Source: Staphylococcus petrasii (GTDB lineage: Bacteria; Bacillota; Bacilli; Staphylococcales; Staphylococcaceae). Taken from it: DNA of 64,000 bases. Made by a program: the position numbers and the translations under genes. This document shows, in pieces, positions 18,259-26,318 of this stretch. The first letter of the stretch is position 1, and the number at the start of each line of letters is the position of its first letter. The stretch lies in assembly GCF_002902565.1 (NCBI RefSeq), contig NZ_PPRC01000006.1:1-64000 (forward strand), given 5' to 3'. Under the pieces are notes generated by a model. It was given only the letters and a program-made list of their open reading frames with translations, was not told the DNA's origin and searched no databases.

Positions 18259-18951
18259 ATGACTAAGAGTTATGAGGTTTGGTGGCAAAAGGGAGACGAA
18301 ACAGACGATGATATGGCCCGCGATCACCAAGAAGCATGGGAGAGAACGATACAACTACTAGATAGTTCAGATATTGAGGGCAAGACGATTTTAGATGTGG
18401 GATGCAATCAAGGCGGATTTTTGCGTCATTTATACGACAAGATTCAATTTAAAGCAGGCGTAGGTATTGATTTAGCTCGTTTATCTTTGGAAAAGGCAGA
18501 CGCCTTAAAAGGACAGCGTCCGCTTAGCTACTTTTTAACGGACAAACCACAAGATACAGCGTATACATATGATACGGCAGTTAGTACGTCAGTCTTATAT
18601 TTAATCGAAGATGTGCCAAAGCATGCGCAAGACTTAAAAGAAGTATTAAAACCTGGTGGCGTTTATTATGCAACGTTTGCAGATTTAACACATAATCCAA
18701 GTCGTCAATATATGGATGACACGATTAATAAATATGGTGCGACGCCTTCTCAAAATCACTCGTTAAAGCATATTGTTGATAGCTTTGTTGAGGCTGGATT
18801 TGAAGTCGCAGTCATGAAAGAACCCATTCCAGACGTCATAGATTTAACACATTATAGTGATTTTTATTTAACGCCAAATGATTATTTACGCACGCTGTAT
18901 GAAGAGTCATTTTTAATAAAAGCGAGATTGAAAGAAGGTACTGGGGAATGA
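18259..18951 (+). CDS. Class I SAM-dependent methyltransferase, Zur-regulated
   Basis: This 230-residue methyltransferase has motif I 'ILDVGCNQGGFLRHLYD' (about 44-60), acidic motif II 'GVGIDLA' and 'LKPGGVYYATF' as motif post-III. ATG at 18259 has GAGGAG six bases upstream; the in-frame TTG at 18256 is less likely. Its stop overlaps the start of the ABC binding-protein gene (ATGA), so translation is coupled. The substrate is unknown. Position as first gene of a Zur-controlled importer operon suggests a role in making, modifying or recycling a metal-binding small molecule; that is inference. It is not CntL-like (nicotianamine synthase) in sequence. Confidence 0.82.
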   Translation: MTKSYEVWWQKGDETDDDMARDHQEAWERTIQLLDSSDIEGKTILDVGCNQGGFLRHLYDKIQFKAGVGIDLARLSLEKADALKGQRPLSYFLTDKPQDTAYTYDTAVSTSVLYLIEDVPKHAQDLKEVLKPGGVYYATFADLTHNPSRQYMDDTINKYGATPSQNHSLKHIVDSFVEAGFEVAVMKEPIPDVIDLTHYSDFYLTPNDYLRTLYEESFLIKARLKEGTGE

Positions 18952-20501
18952 AAAAGAGACTAATAATGACAGTGGCTGCAAGCGCGACGCTCTTACTAGC
19001 GGGATGTGGTAACAGCCATAAAGATGGCAAGGATATCACGGTATCATTACCGACTGAGGCAAAGGCAGACAAGCTTGATGCACAAGGTTATGACGCGACA
19101 ATGCCAGTGTATAGCGCGGTTTATGACGCATTAGTAAAATACGATAAAGATAAAGGCATTAAAGCAGGCTTAGCAGATAAATGGAGTGTGGATAAGTCCG
19201 GCAAAGTATATGAATTTCATTTAAAAGATAATGTTAAATTCTCGGATGGCTCAAAGTTAGATGCCAAAGCGGTTAAATTCTCCATTGAGCGCGCCAAAGC
19301 AATGAATAAAGAAACGACAGTGGAAACGTTGAAGAAATTAGATAAAGTTGTCGTGAAAAGTGATCACGTCGTCCAACTTAAATTGAAATCACCGTCGAAC
19401 CAAGTGTTGAACGAATTAACGCAAGTGCGACCTTTACGCATTATGAGTCCACATTCTGTAGAAGGTGAGAAAGTAACAGGTAAATTCAAGAAAGCGATTG
19501 GTACTGGGGCGTTCGTAGTTGATCACACAGGCAAAGAAAAGACGACAATGAAACCTAATAAATACTTCGATAATAACCATCCAGTTAAATACAATCTAGC
19601 TTTCCAAACGATTGAAGATGGCGATTCTAGAAACTCTGCTGTGCAAAGTGGCTCAGTAGACATTTCCGGTGGTTCACTAGGCATGTTATCGGATCAACAA
19701 ATTAAACAAGATAAGAAGAACAATAAATTAAAAGTTGAGGATAGACCAAGTACTGTAAGTCATTTCATGGCCTTTAATCCGAATAATAAAATATTGAGTA
19801 ACAAAGCGATTCGTGAAGCGATAAGTAAGAGTATCAATGCGAAAGCTATTGCGGGCAAACCAGTTGAAGGTTTATTCCAGAATAATGTGCAGTACGTTAA
19901 TAAAGAGAATCAGCAACCTCATGTCTTTGATATTGCCGGTGCTGAGAAACTGTTGAAGACTGAAGGTTATAACAAGAATAAAGACGGTATTTTTGAAAAA
20001 GATGGTAAACCATTATCATTCAATTTAGTCATTCAAACGGCAGAGTTTCCAAATTGGAAAGACAAAGCAGAACAAGTACAACGTGATATGAAACAAGCAG
20101 GAATTAAAGTGAACGTTAAAACGTTAGATGCTCAATCTTATTATGACACATTGTGGACTAAAAAGGACTATGACCTCATTTTCTATAGAACGTATTCAGA
20201 TGCGTTAATGCCATACAACTTTATGAGTTCAGTATTTAAAAATAATGATGGTAAATCTGGTGTCTTAGCTAATGATGACGCGCTTACCAAACAATTAGAT
20301 GATTATCCATCATATGTATCGAAAGAAGACCAGCAGCACGCCTTTGATGATATCTTTAAGCACTTTAATAAGCAATATTATGGTGTGCCCATCGCTTATC
20401 CGAATGAAACATTTGTAGTTAGCGATAAAGTAAAAGAATTTAAATTCTCAGGATTAACGGATGCGCCAATAGATTATAAAGCATTGAAAGTTAAAGAGTA
20501 A
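18948..20501 (+). CDS. Nickel/oligopeptide-type ABC transporter substrate-binding lipoprotein (SBP family 5)
   Basis: This 517-residue extracellular receptor has a signal peptide ending in lipobox 'LLAGC' (Cys20). The family 5 pattern is clear: 'KYDKDKGIKAGLADKWSVDKSGKVYEFHLKDNVKFSDG' in consecutive parts near residues 63-100, then 'GTGAFVV' and 'NKAIREAISKSIN'. It is related to NikA/CntA/OppA proteins, which bind nickel chelates, staphylopine-metal complexes or peptides. The operon's Zur box points to a zinc complex or metallophore as ligand. It differs clearly from S. aureus CntA in sequence, as I recall that protein. Confidence 0.85.
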   Translation: MKKRLIMTVAASATLLLAGCGNSHKDGKDITVSLPTEAKADKLDAQGYDATMPVYSAVYDALVKYDKDKGIKAGLADKWSVDKSGKVYEFHLKDNVKFSDGSKLDAKAVKFSIERAKAMNKETTVETLKKLDKVVVKSDHVVQLKLKSPSNQVLNELTQVRPLRIMSPHSVEGEKVTGKFKKAIGTGAFVVDHTGKEKTTMKPNKYFDNNHPVKYNLAFQTIEDGDSRNSAVQSGSVDISGGSLGMLSDQQIKQDKKNNKLKVEDRPSTVSHFMAFNPNNKILSNKAIREAISKSINAKAIAGKPVEGLFQNNVQYVNKENQQPHVFDIAGAEKLLKTEGYNKNKDGIFEKDGKPLSFNLVIQTAEFPNWKDKAEQVQRDMKQAGIKVNVKTLDAQSYYDTLWTKKDYDLIFYRTYSDALMPYNFMSSVFKNNDGKSGVLANDDALTKQLDDYPSYVSKEDQQHAFDDIFKHFNKQYYGVPIAYPNETFVVSDKVKEFKFSGLTDAPIDYKALKVKE

Positions 20502-20503
20502 TC

Positions 20504-21460
20504 ATGCTGAAACGCACGTTTAAATTATTACTCTATTTAATAGTGAGTTCATTTATTATCTTTGTCTTAGTTGAAAAGACATCCGGCAATCCAGCAATTC
20601 TTTATCTGCAACGTCATGGTTATACCTCAATTACGCAAGAAAATATTGAGTTAGCCCAACATAAACTTGGTTTAGGTCGAAATCTATTTCTTAGATATAT
20701 CGACTGGATTGGTCATGCATTTACAGGAAATTTAGGTTATAGCTTTAGTACCAACGAGCTTGTTACTTCAATGATTATAGAGGCAATTCTTCCAACGCTG
20801 ACGTTGATGATTGTCTCTGCCAGTATCATGTTGCCTGTCGGATATGTTATCGGCTATGTCGTTGGCACACGACCACAAACTCGTTATAGCTCTGTTATTC
20901 GTGGAGTCGCGCAAGTGATGACGTCTATGCCTGAATATTGGTTAGCGATATTACTCATCTATTATTTAGGCGTTCGTTGGCAACTCCTACCATTTGTTGG
21001 CAGTGATTCTTGGCAACACTTTATATTACCGATCATTGCCATCGTTTTGATAGAAGGTTGTCATATTTTATTAATGACTGCCCATCTTATTGAAAGAACA
21101 CTAGCTAATGATGCTTATCAACTGGCTTTATTACGTGGCTTTCCGTTAAAAGCGCGTATTGTCGTGCAAATTAAAGAAATATTTGCCCCTCTTATGACTA
21201 TTTCTGTGAATAGCGTTATTCATTTAATTGGAAAAGCAGTCATCCTAGAAGTCATCTTCAGTATGTCAGGTATAGGAAAGTTACTCATTAATGCGATTAA
21301 TCAGCGAGATTATCCACTTATTCAAGGAATTGTAGTCATTATTATTGTTATTATCATGCTTATTAATTATGTGGGAGACTTAATTATTTTGAAAAATGAA
21401 CCTAGATTACGTCGTGATGCTTATGAAAAAGTTGATGATGAGAAGAGAGGTTTGACATGA
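20504..21460 (+). CDS. ABC transporter permease (NikB/CntB/OppB type)
   Basis: This 318-residue permease has six membrane helices and an N-terminal 'MLKRTFKLLLYLIVSSFIIF' helix typical of the OppB subfamily. The BPD_transp_1 domain contains the EAA-like loop 'DAYQLALLRGFPLKARIVVQIKEIF' (in two adjoining parts). It starts two bases after the binding-protein stop and overlaps the second permease by four bases (ATGA). It forms half of the import channel. Confidence 0.87.
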   Translation: MLKRTFKLLLYLIVSSFIIFVLVEKTSGNPAILYLQRHGYTSITQENIELAQHKLGLGRNLFLRYIDWIGHAFTGNLGYSFSTNELVTSMIIEAILPTLTLMIVSASIMLPVGYVIGYVVGTRPQTRYSSVIRGVAQVMTSMPEYWLAILLIYYLGVRWQLLPFVGSDSWQHFILPIIAIVLIEGCHILLMTAHLIERTLANDAYQLALLRGFPLKARIVVQIKEIFAPLMTISVNSVIHLIGKAVILEVIFSMSGIGKLLINAINQRDYPLIQGIVVIIIVIIMLINYVGDLIILKNEPRLRRDAYEKVDDEKRGLT

Positions 21461-22227
21461 AGAGACACAGTAAAACATATGGCCTAGTATGTCTGACAGT
21501 TGTCATCTTAATAGCATTAATTATCTATAGCGTCATGCGTAATACTCAACAGTTTGCGCCATTAGAATCTCCAGGTTTGCAACATTTATTAGGTACAGAT
21601 CAATTAGGAAGAGATTTCCTTGCTAGGTTATGTGTGGGAAGTTTAGTAACGCTTAGTTTAACTGCAATTGTCATTATATTAAGTGTTGGAATTGGCTTGG
21701 TGCTTGGTCTAATTGCAGGTATAGAAAGAAAGTGGCTAGATCAACTCGTGATGTTTATGGCAGATATGTTGTTGGCGATACCTTCCTTCATTATCGCATT
21801 AGTTGTCTTAAGCTTGGTCAGCAATTCAATGATAGGTATGATTCTTGCCCTCACATTAGGATGGATGGGACGCTACTTGCGTTACTTTAGAAATTTGACG
21901 CGTGATATTCAGAAGCAACCTTTTATTCAATATGCCGTATTAAGTGGTAATTCGAAAGTGAAAACAACAGTCACGCATGTGATTCCGCATTTATGTAGTA
22001 ACATCTTTGCTTTAATCACTGCAGATTTCGGCAAGATTATGCTTAGTATTTCAGGTCTTGCGTTTCTTGGTTTAGGTATTAAACCGCCAACGCCAGAATT
22101 AGGAACAATTTTATTTGATGGTAAGAGTTATTTCAATGGCGCGCCATGGTTATTCTTCTTCCCTGGATTACTGTTAGGAGGTTATGCTTTATTATTCCAA
22201 ATCATCAACAAAAAGATAACCCGATAG
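21457..22227 (+). CDS. ABC transporter permease (NikC/CntC/OppC type)
   Basis: This 256-residue permease carries the OppC-type entry 'HLLGTDQLGRDFLARL' (about 45-60) and EAA loop region 'QYAVLSGNSKVKTTVTHVIPHL' (split). It ends 'LLFQIINKKITR'. It is at the shorter end for the family. Its last 82 bases overlap the longest reading frame of the downstream ATPase, an unusual junction discussed in the findings. Confidence 0.87.
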   Translation: MKRHSKTYGLVCLTVVILIALIIYSVMRNTQQFAPLESPGLQHLLGTDQLGRDFLARLCVGSLVTLSLTAIVIILSVGIGLVLGLIAGIERKWLDQLVMFMADMLLAIPSFIIALVVLSLVSNSMIGMILALTLGWMGRYLRYFRNLTRDIQKQPFIQYAVLSGNSKVKTTVTHVIPHLCSNIFALITADFGKIMLSISGLAFLGLGIKPPTPELGTILFDGKSYFNGAPWLFFFPGLLLGGYALLFQIINKKITR

Positions 22228-22958
22228 TAAACGTAGAACAATTAAGTGTGTTTGATAACGACCGTACCTTGATTGATTCGGTTTCTTTAAAAGTGAACAA
22301 AGGAGACTTTCATTGCATAATTGGCGAAAGTGGAAGCGGTAAATCATTGTTGACTAGAACCATTCTTGGCATGAAACGAGATAATTTGCGATATCAAGGC
22401 ACGGTGGATATCGATTTAAGTAAAACGGATGCAGTCTTCCAAGATGTTTACAGTAATATGTTTCAAAACGTTACCATAGGCAAACAATTTCAATATTTGT
22501 TTGAAGCCACAAAGTCTACAATGACTTCGGAACAGCAAACTGAGTGGGTAATAGAGCAAATGCGCTTACTTGGTTTAAATGAAGAAGAAAAATTACTTAA
22601 ACGTTATCCTTTCGAAATGAGTGGTGGCATGGCGCAACGAATTGCCTTCATAATGTCATTAATAAGACGCCCGGGTGTCTTATTTTTAGATGAATCGACG
22701 AGTGCATTGGATACAGATAACGTTGAGCGGTTGATGTCGTATTTGATTGAAGCGCAACAGCGTTATGGTATGACGATTATCTTTATCACACATGATATTA
22801 ATTTAGTTAGAAACTATGCGACTCATATGAGTATTATGAAAAATGGACGTATCATCGAAAGTGGCGAGGCGGAATCAATTCTGAACAATCCTTCTGAACT
22901 CTATACGCAAAAGTTAATTGAGATAGCACATAGGAGAAAAGATTATGCTAGAAATTAA
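22146..22958 (+). CDS. ABC transporter ATPase 1 (NikD/CntD/DppD type)
   Basis: Walker A is 'GESGSGKS', the signature is 'MSGGMAQR', Walker B is 'VLFLDES' and the H-loop is 'FITHD'. The ATPase domain begins with 'VNVEQLSVFDNDRTLI', which lies just after the permease stop. The only in-frame ATG is at 22146, 82 bases inside the permease gene, and it would add about 27 residues unlike any ATPase N-terminus. No ATG, GTG or TTG lies between there and the domain. An ATT at 22191 sits nine bases after a perfect AGGAGG (22176-22181). The start is therefore uncertain. Confidence 0.8.
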   Translation: MVILLPWITVRRLCFIIPNHQQKDNPIVNVEQLSVFDNDRTLIDSVSLKVNKGDFHCIIGESGSGKSLLTRTILGMKRDNLRYQGTVDIDLSKTDAVFQDVYSNMFQNVTIGKQFQYLFEATKSTMTSEQQTEWVIEQMRLLGLNEEEKLLKRYPFEMSGGMAQRIAFIMSLIRRPGVLFLDESTSALDTDNVERLMSYLIEAQQRYGMTIIFITHDINLVRNYATHMSIMKNGRIIESGEAESILNNPSELYTQKLIEIAHRRKDYARN

Positions 22959-23580
22959 TAATGTGACTAAACATCTTGGTGGGAAAATCATTTTCAAAAA
23001 TATTAGTTTTGAGATGAAACAACATCATTTACTGATTAGTGGAGAAAGTGGAAGTGGTAAGTCTACGTTAGCCAAGATTCTAGCGGGATTAGATACAGAT
23101 TATAGTGGCCAATTGTATCTCAATCATAGACCTCGTGAAGTTTATACAGCTAAAGAATGGATGAAAGTAATCCAATATGTACCACAATATCAACGTGATA
23201 CATTAAATGGACGTAAAACGGTGCGCTATATCTTAACCGAGCCATTGAAGAATTATCATTTTCAAAAAGAAACGTACGCCAAGAGAATTGAAGCAGTGCT
23301 AGAGCGTTGTGCATTACCATCAGAGATCTTAAATCAGCGCATTGACACGTTGAGCGGGGGTCAATTTCAACGCGTTTGGATTGCTAAAGCGCTAATTGTA
23401 GAACCACAAATATTAATATTAGATGAAGCGACCACAAATTTAGATGTGATTAATGAAGAAACCATACTTCAAATGCTCAAAACACTAAAAGAAACGCAAC
23501 TCGTCATTATTTCACACGATCAATATGTACTTAATTCGTTTAAAGGTAAAACAATTAAAATAGCCTCGACATATCATTAA
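22945..23580 (+). CDS. ABC transporter ATPase 2 (NikE/CntF/DppF type)
   Basis: This short ATPase of 211 residues has Walker A 'GESGSGKST' (33-41), signature 'LSGGQFQR', Walker B 'ILILDEAT' and H-loop 'IISHD'. It lacks the C-terminal oligopeptide-binding extension found on longer Opp/Dpp ATPases, as expected for Nik/Cnt-type systems. It overlaps ATPase 1 by 14 bases; AGGAG precedes its ATG. It is the last gene of the Zur-controlled operon. No clear terminator follows. Confidence 0.87.
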   Translation: MLEINNVTKHLGGKIIFKNISFEMKQHHLLISGESGSGKSTLAKILAGLDTDYSGQLYLNHRPREVYTAKEWMKVIQYVPQYQRDTLNGRKTVRYILTEPLKNYHFQKETYAKRIEAVLERCALPSEILNQRIDTLSGGQFQRVWIAKALIVEPQILILDEATTNLDVINEETILQMLKTLKETQLVIISHDQYVLNSFKGKTIKIASTYH

Positions 23581-23763
23581 TTGAGATAGATTTGACGCTG
23601 AAAAAGTATAAGATATAACGTATTTTCATAAATAAATTCTATATATAGATGGATTTTAAGTTTGAAAATGAATGAAACAGGGGATAAATTTACTGTTAAG
23701 TGTATTTATGAAAGATTTAACGGGTTAAAAACGATAGGGCATATCTTAAAGGAGGAAATTTTT

Positions 23764-24009
23764 ATGAATATCTATAAACTTAAATATCAACATTATAAAG
23801 ACATTGATAATAAAATCTTAACAGTATTTGTCGAAGCTGATAGTGAAGAGGATGTAAAAAAATTCGCAAAAGCAGTAAGTTATTCAGTAAAAGACATCGA
23901 AAAATTATCAGACGAAGAGTATAAAAAAGAAAGAGCTAAAGATGAATCATTTGGCCTTGAACATGCTAACAAATATATAGATAAATCTGACGAATATATA
24001 GATGATTAA
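23764..24009 (+). CDS. Small acidic protein, function unknown
   Basis: This 81-residue protein is rich in Asp, Glu, Lys and Tyr and has no membrane helix or signal peptide. ATG at 23764 is chosen because AAAGGAGG lies nine bases upstream; the longer frame from 23662 lacks a ribosome binding site. I do not recognise a family. It lies about 180 bases after the ABC operon and is probably separate. Confidence 0.65.
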   Translation: MNIYKLKYQHYKDIDNKILTVFVEADSEEDVKKFAKAVSYSVKDIEKLSDEEYKKERAKDESFGLEHANKYIDKSDEYIDD

Positions 24010-24130
24010 GAAATGAAAAACAGTCTGGGACATTATTAAATGTAACGGACTTTTTTAACATTTTGGCAGTAGCTGACTGATTTGAAAATGCGCTTAAAGC
24101 AAGCTTTTTTCAATTCTAGTTATCCTTGCC

Positions 24131-24237
24131 GGGGAGCGGGGCCCCAGCACAGAGACTTTCGAAAAGAAAGTCTACAAACAAAGCAAGCTGGGGAGAGGAC
24201 GAAATTATTTAAATTTCTGTCCCGCTCCCGTTTTTTT
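24131..24237. repeat. Staphylococcal GGGGCCCC-type intergenic element with terminator-like fold
   Basis: GGGAGCGGG at 24132-24140 can pair with CCCGCTCCC at 24221-24229, enclosing an inner GACTTTC/GAAAGTC hairpin and a GGGGCCCC block, and it ends in a T7 run. I recognise this pattern as a dispersed structured intergenic sequence common in staphylococci. The ORFs that cross it on both strands are not believable genes. Confidence 0.65.
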
Positions 24238-24315
24238 ATTTGTCTTTCGTTTAGAAACGCCGTATATTCATAATAATCGTTATTTATAAAATGAAGAAAT
24301 AAGGGAGTAATAAAC

Positions 24316-25176
24316 ATGAATAATCAAAAAGACAATTTTGAACATGCCATTGTATTAGGCGGTGGCGGATCGCTCGCTATAGGTTGGGAATTAGGTTATC
24401 TTTCAGCACTATCTGAAGCGGGCATTGACGTGAGACATGCAGATTTAGTCATTGGTACTTCAGGCGGCGCTCAAGCTGGTACTAGCTTAACATCTGACCA
24501 TAGTTGGGAAGAGATTTATGACCAACAAATTGCGCCTAAATCTAATGAAGAACCTCCTGTTAATGATATGTCTGAAATATTTGCGCGTTATAACGAAATT
24601 GAGAAGAATGCTTCAACACCAGAAGAGTGGATTAAGAACTATAGCATTTATGCTTTAGAAGATCATAAGTTTAATGAAAGTGTGCATATTAACCGTTTAA
24701 AAAATAGAATTAAAGTATCGGAATGGCCATCTAACATGATGATTACTGCAGTAAATGCCAACAAAGCACAACGTGTTGCATTAACGTCAGAATCAAATGT
24801 CAATATCCATAGAGCCATGGCATCAAGTGGCTCATTACCAGGTGTTTGGCCAGCGACTACCATTGATGGAGAGAAACACTTCGATGGCGGTTGTCATTCA
24901 ATGGAGAATGCCGACCTAGCAAAAGGCGCAAAAAAAGTATTAATCTTTGCGACAAATCTTCCAGTAGCAACGCCTTATACGCTTGATGATGCGATTAAAG
25001 AATTAGAACAAAATGGTTCTGAAGTAAAATTAATCACACCAAGTAAAGAGGTATTTAATAAATTACAAGAACTTGGTGGCAATACAGTTAACCCTGCCAT
25101 TCGTCCAGACATTTTCAAAGTGGCGCAAGATCAAGGTCGACAAGATGCTAAAATGATTAAAACGTTCTGGGAGTGA
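24316..25176 (+). CDS. Patatin-like phospholipase family protein
   Basis: This serine lipid acyl hydrolase has 286 residues. The oxyanion loop is 'GGGGSLAIG' (15-23), the nucleophile elbow is 'GTSGG' with Ser49 (G-x-S-x-G) and the catalytic Asp is in 'DGG' (190-192), completing the Ser-Asp dyad. No signal peptide is seen, so it should be cytoplasmic. AAGGGAG precedes the ATG. It overlaps or abuts the QueD-like gene, and they probably form a two-gene operon. Confidence 0.88.
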   Translation: MNNQKDNFEHAIVLGGGGSLAIGWELGYLSALSEAGIDVRHADLVIGTSGGAQAGTSLTSDHSWEEIYDQQIAPKSNEEPPVNDMSEIFARYNEIEKNASTPEEWIKNYSIYALEDHKFNESVHINRLKNRIKVSEWPSNMMITAVNANKAQRVALTSESNVNIHRAMASSGSLPGVWPATTIDGEKHFDGGCHSMENADLAKGAKKVLIFATNLPVATPYTLDDAIKELEQNGSEVKLITPSKEVFNKLQELGGNTVNPAIRPDIFKVAQDQGRQDAKMIKTFWE

Positions 25177-25181
25177 TTAGT

Positions 25182-25613
25182 GTGAACAAAGATTTAAGTC
25201 ATATTCAACCACCGACGCATTTCAAATATAAAGAGGGTCAGACGATTCTCAAACAAAGTTATGAATTTAAGTGTGATAATCGCATTTATTTCAGTGAAAC
25301 AGCACATCAAGACCTTTTTGATCATTCGTATCGTTTATATGTAGATGTCTTATCTCCTATTGGGGACTTTGGTTTGGGTCTAGATTTTAATGAAGTAGAT
25401 GCCATTTATAATGACTTCATTAAATCGAAAGTAGAAGGCCAAATTTTAAATGAAACATTGCCTAATATGAACACGACAGCTGAGAATATTGCGATGTGGA
25501 TGTGGGATGAGTTTGAACATCATCTTCCTGAGAATAATCATATGTATGAATTACAGCTATTTGAGACTGACCGCCATGGGGTAAGTCTAAATCGTTTTAC
25601 TATGAAGGATTAA
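25182..25613 (+). CDS. Divergent 6-pyruvoyl-tetrahydropterin synthase/QueD-like protein
   Basis: This 143-residue protein follows the PTPS fold pattern: 'YFSETAHQD' resembles the F-S-A-A-H block with the first zinc His (His42), 'DHSYRLYVDV' resembles the H-G-H-x-Y block, and 'GLGLDFNEV' and 'NTTAENIAMWMWDEF' match the remaining family blocks. One of the three zinc histidines is replaced by Phe and the catalytic Cys segment is missing. GTG at 25182 is preferred, with GGGAG eight bases upstream, over GTG 25173. Activity is doubtful. It is coupled to the patatin gene. Confidence 0.6.
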   Translation: MNKDLSHIQPPTHFKYKEGQTILKQSYEFKCDNRIYFSETAHQDLFDHSYRLYVDVLSPIGDFGLGLDFNEVDAIYNDFIKSKVEGQILNETLPNMNTTAENIAMWMWDEFEHHLPENNHMYELQLFETDRHGVSLNRFTMKD

Positions 25614-25713
25614 TATAGTTAATTTTTGTGACTTCATTGTCTAGATTTTATATTTAGATGATGAAGTTTATTTTTTACTTTTCGAAAATGAAGCAAGTAA
25701 TAAAACTTAGAAA

Positions 25714-25743
25714 TTGACTTAGTTATCAACTTGTAACTATAAT
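25714..25743 (+). promoter_or_regulatory. Promoter of the Rrf2 regulator gene
   Basis: TTGACT at 25714-25719 and a perfect TATAAT at 25738-25743 have an 18-base spacer. The -10 is embedded in the operator palindrome at 25732-25750, which implies autorepression. Confidence 0.75.
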
Positions 25744-25750
25744 AGTTACA
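25732..25750 (+). promoter_or_regulatory. Rrf2-type operator 1
   Basis: TGTAACTATAATAGTTACA is a perfect 9-1-9 palindrome covering the -10 box. A near copy (TGTAACTATTTTGATTACA) occurs at 26216-26234 upstream of the neighbouring oxidoreductase-like gene. Confidence 0.8.
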
Positions 25751-25763
25751 TGAGGTGAGTGAT

Positions 25764-26192
25764 TTGAAAATCAGTAGTCGATTTACTGTAGCTGTACATA
25801 TATTATCTCTAGTCAAAATAGAAAGTAATCAAACATTGACGTCATCGTATATCGCGGGCAGTGTTAATACAAATTCAGTCGTCATTAGAAGATTGATCAG
25901 TAAATTAAAACAAGCAGATTTGATTGAAACCCATCAAGGAAGTGGCGGCATCCAATTATTAAAGCCTTTAAGCGACATTACGTTACTTGATGTTTATAAA
26001 GCAGTTGAAGTAGTGGATGAAGGAGAACTCTTCCAAATGCACGAAGACACAAACATTAATTGCGTCGTAGGTGCGAACATCCAAAGCGTATTAGAAATCG
26101 TCTTATTGCGTGCGCAAGACGCTATGGAAACGGTGTTGAAGAATGTCACTATGGAAGACATTGTATCAGGCATCTTACAAGAAAACGGATAA
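25764..26192 (+). CDS. Rrf2-family transcriptional regulator (YwnA-like)
   Basis: This is a winged-helix regulator of about 142 residues. 'MKISSRFTVAVHILSLV' and 'SSYIAGSVNTNSVVIRRLISKLKQADLIETHQGSGG' (parts) form the Rrf2 HTH and wing. A single cysteine, in 'NINCVVG', could act as a redox or electrophile sensor as in related YwnA/HypR proteins; no Fe-S-type cysteine trio is present. TTG at 25764 follows GAGGTGA at five bases. It is followed by a NAD(P)-binding protein gene with the same operator, the ywnA-ywnB type pairing known from Bacillus. Confidence 0.85.
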   Translation: MKISSRFTVAVHILSLVKIESNQTLTSSYIAGSVNTNSVVIRRLISKLKQADLIETHQGSGGIQLLKPLSDITLLDVYKAVEVVDEGELFQMHEDTNINCVVGANIQSVLEIVLLRAQDAMETVLKNVTMEDIVSGILQENG

Positions 26193-26206
26193 TTTTAAGT
26201 CCGTTT
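26183..26206 (+). terminator. Weak hairpin after the Rrf2 gene
   Basis: AAACGGA and TCCGTTT pair around a ten-base loop directly after the stop; no strong T tract follows, so it is at best an attenuating terminator. Confidence 0.35.
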
Positions 26207-26215
26207 CGCCCAACA

Positions 26216-26234
26216 TGTAACTATTTTGATTACA
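26216..26234 (+). promoter_or_regulatory. Rrf2-type operator 2
   Basis: TGTAACTATTTTGATTACA has the same outer half-sites and spacing as operator 1 (imperfect palindrome), placed about 85 bases upstream of the target gene. Confidence 0.7.
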
Positions 26235-26318
26235 TGTAAGGCGGCATATGGGAAGCTACAAGTAGAAATTAAATCACACATCATCTCTCTGAAAAATAAA
26301 TAAGTGGAGGAAATGAAT

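Noticed and set aside
24082-24317. ORFs on both strands across the GGGGCCCC element
   Set aside because: They are explained by the folded intergenic repeat, and the encoded peptides are low-complexity and basic.
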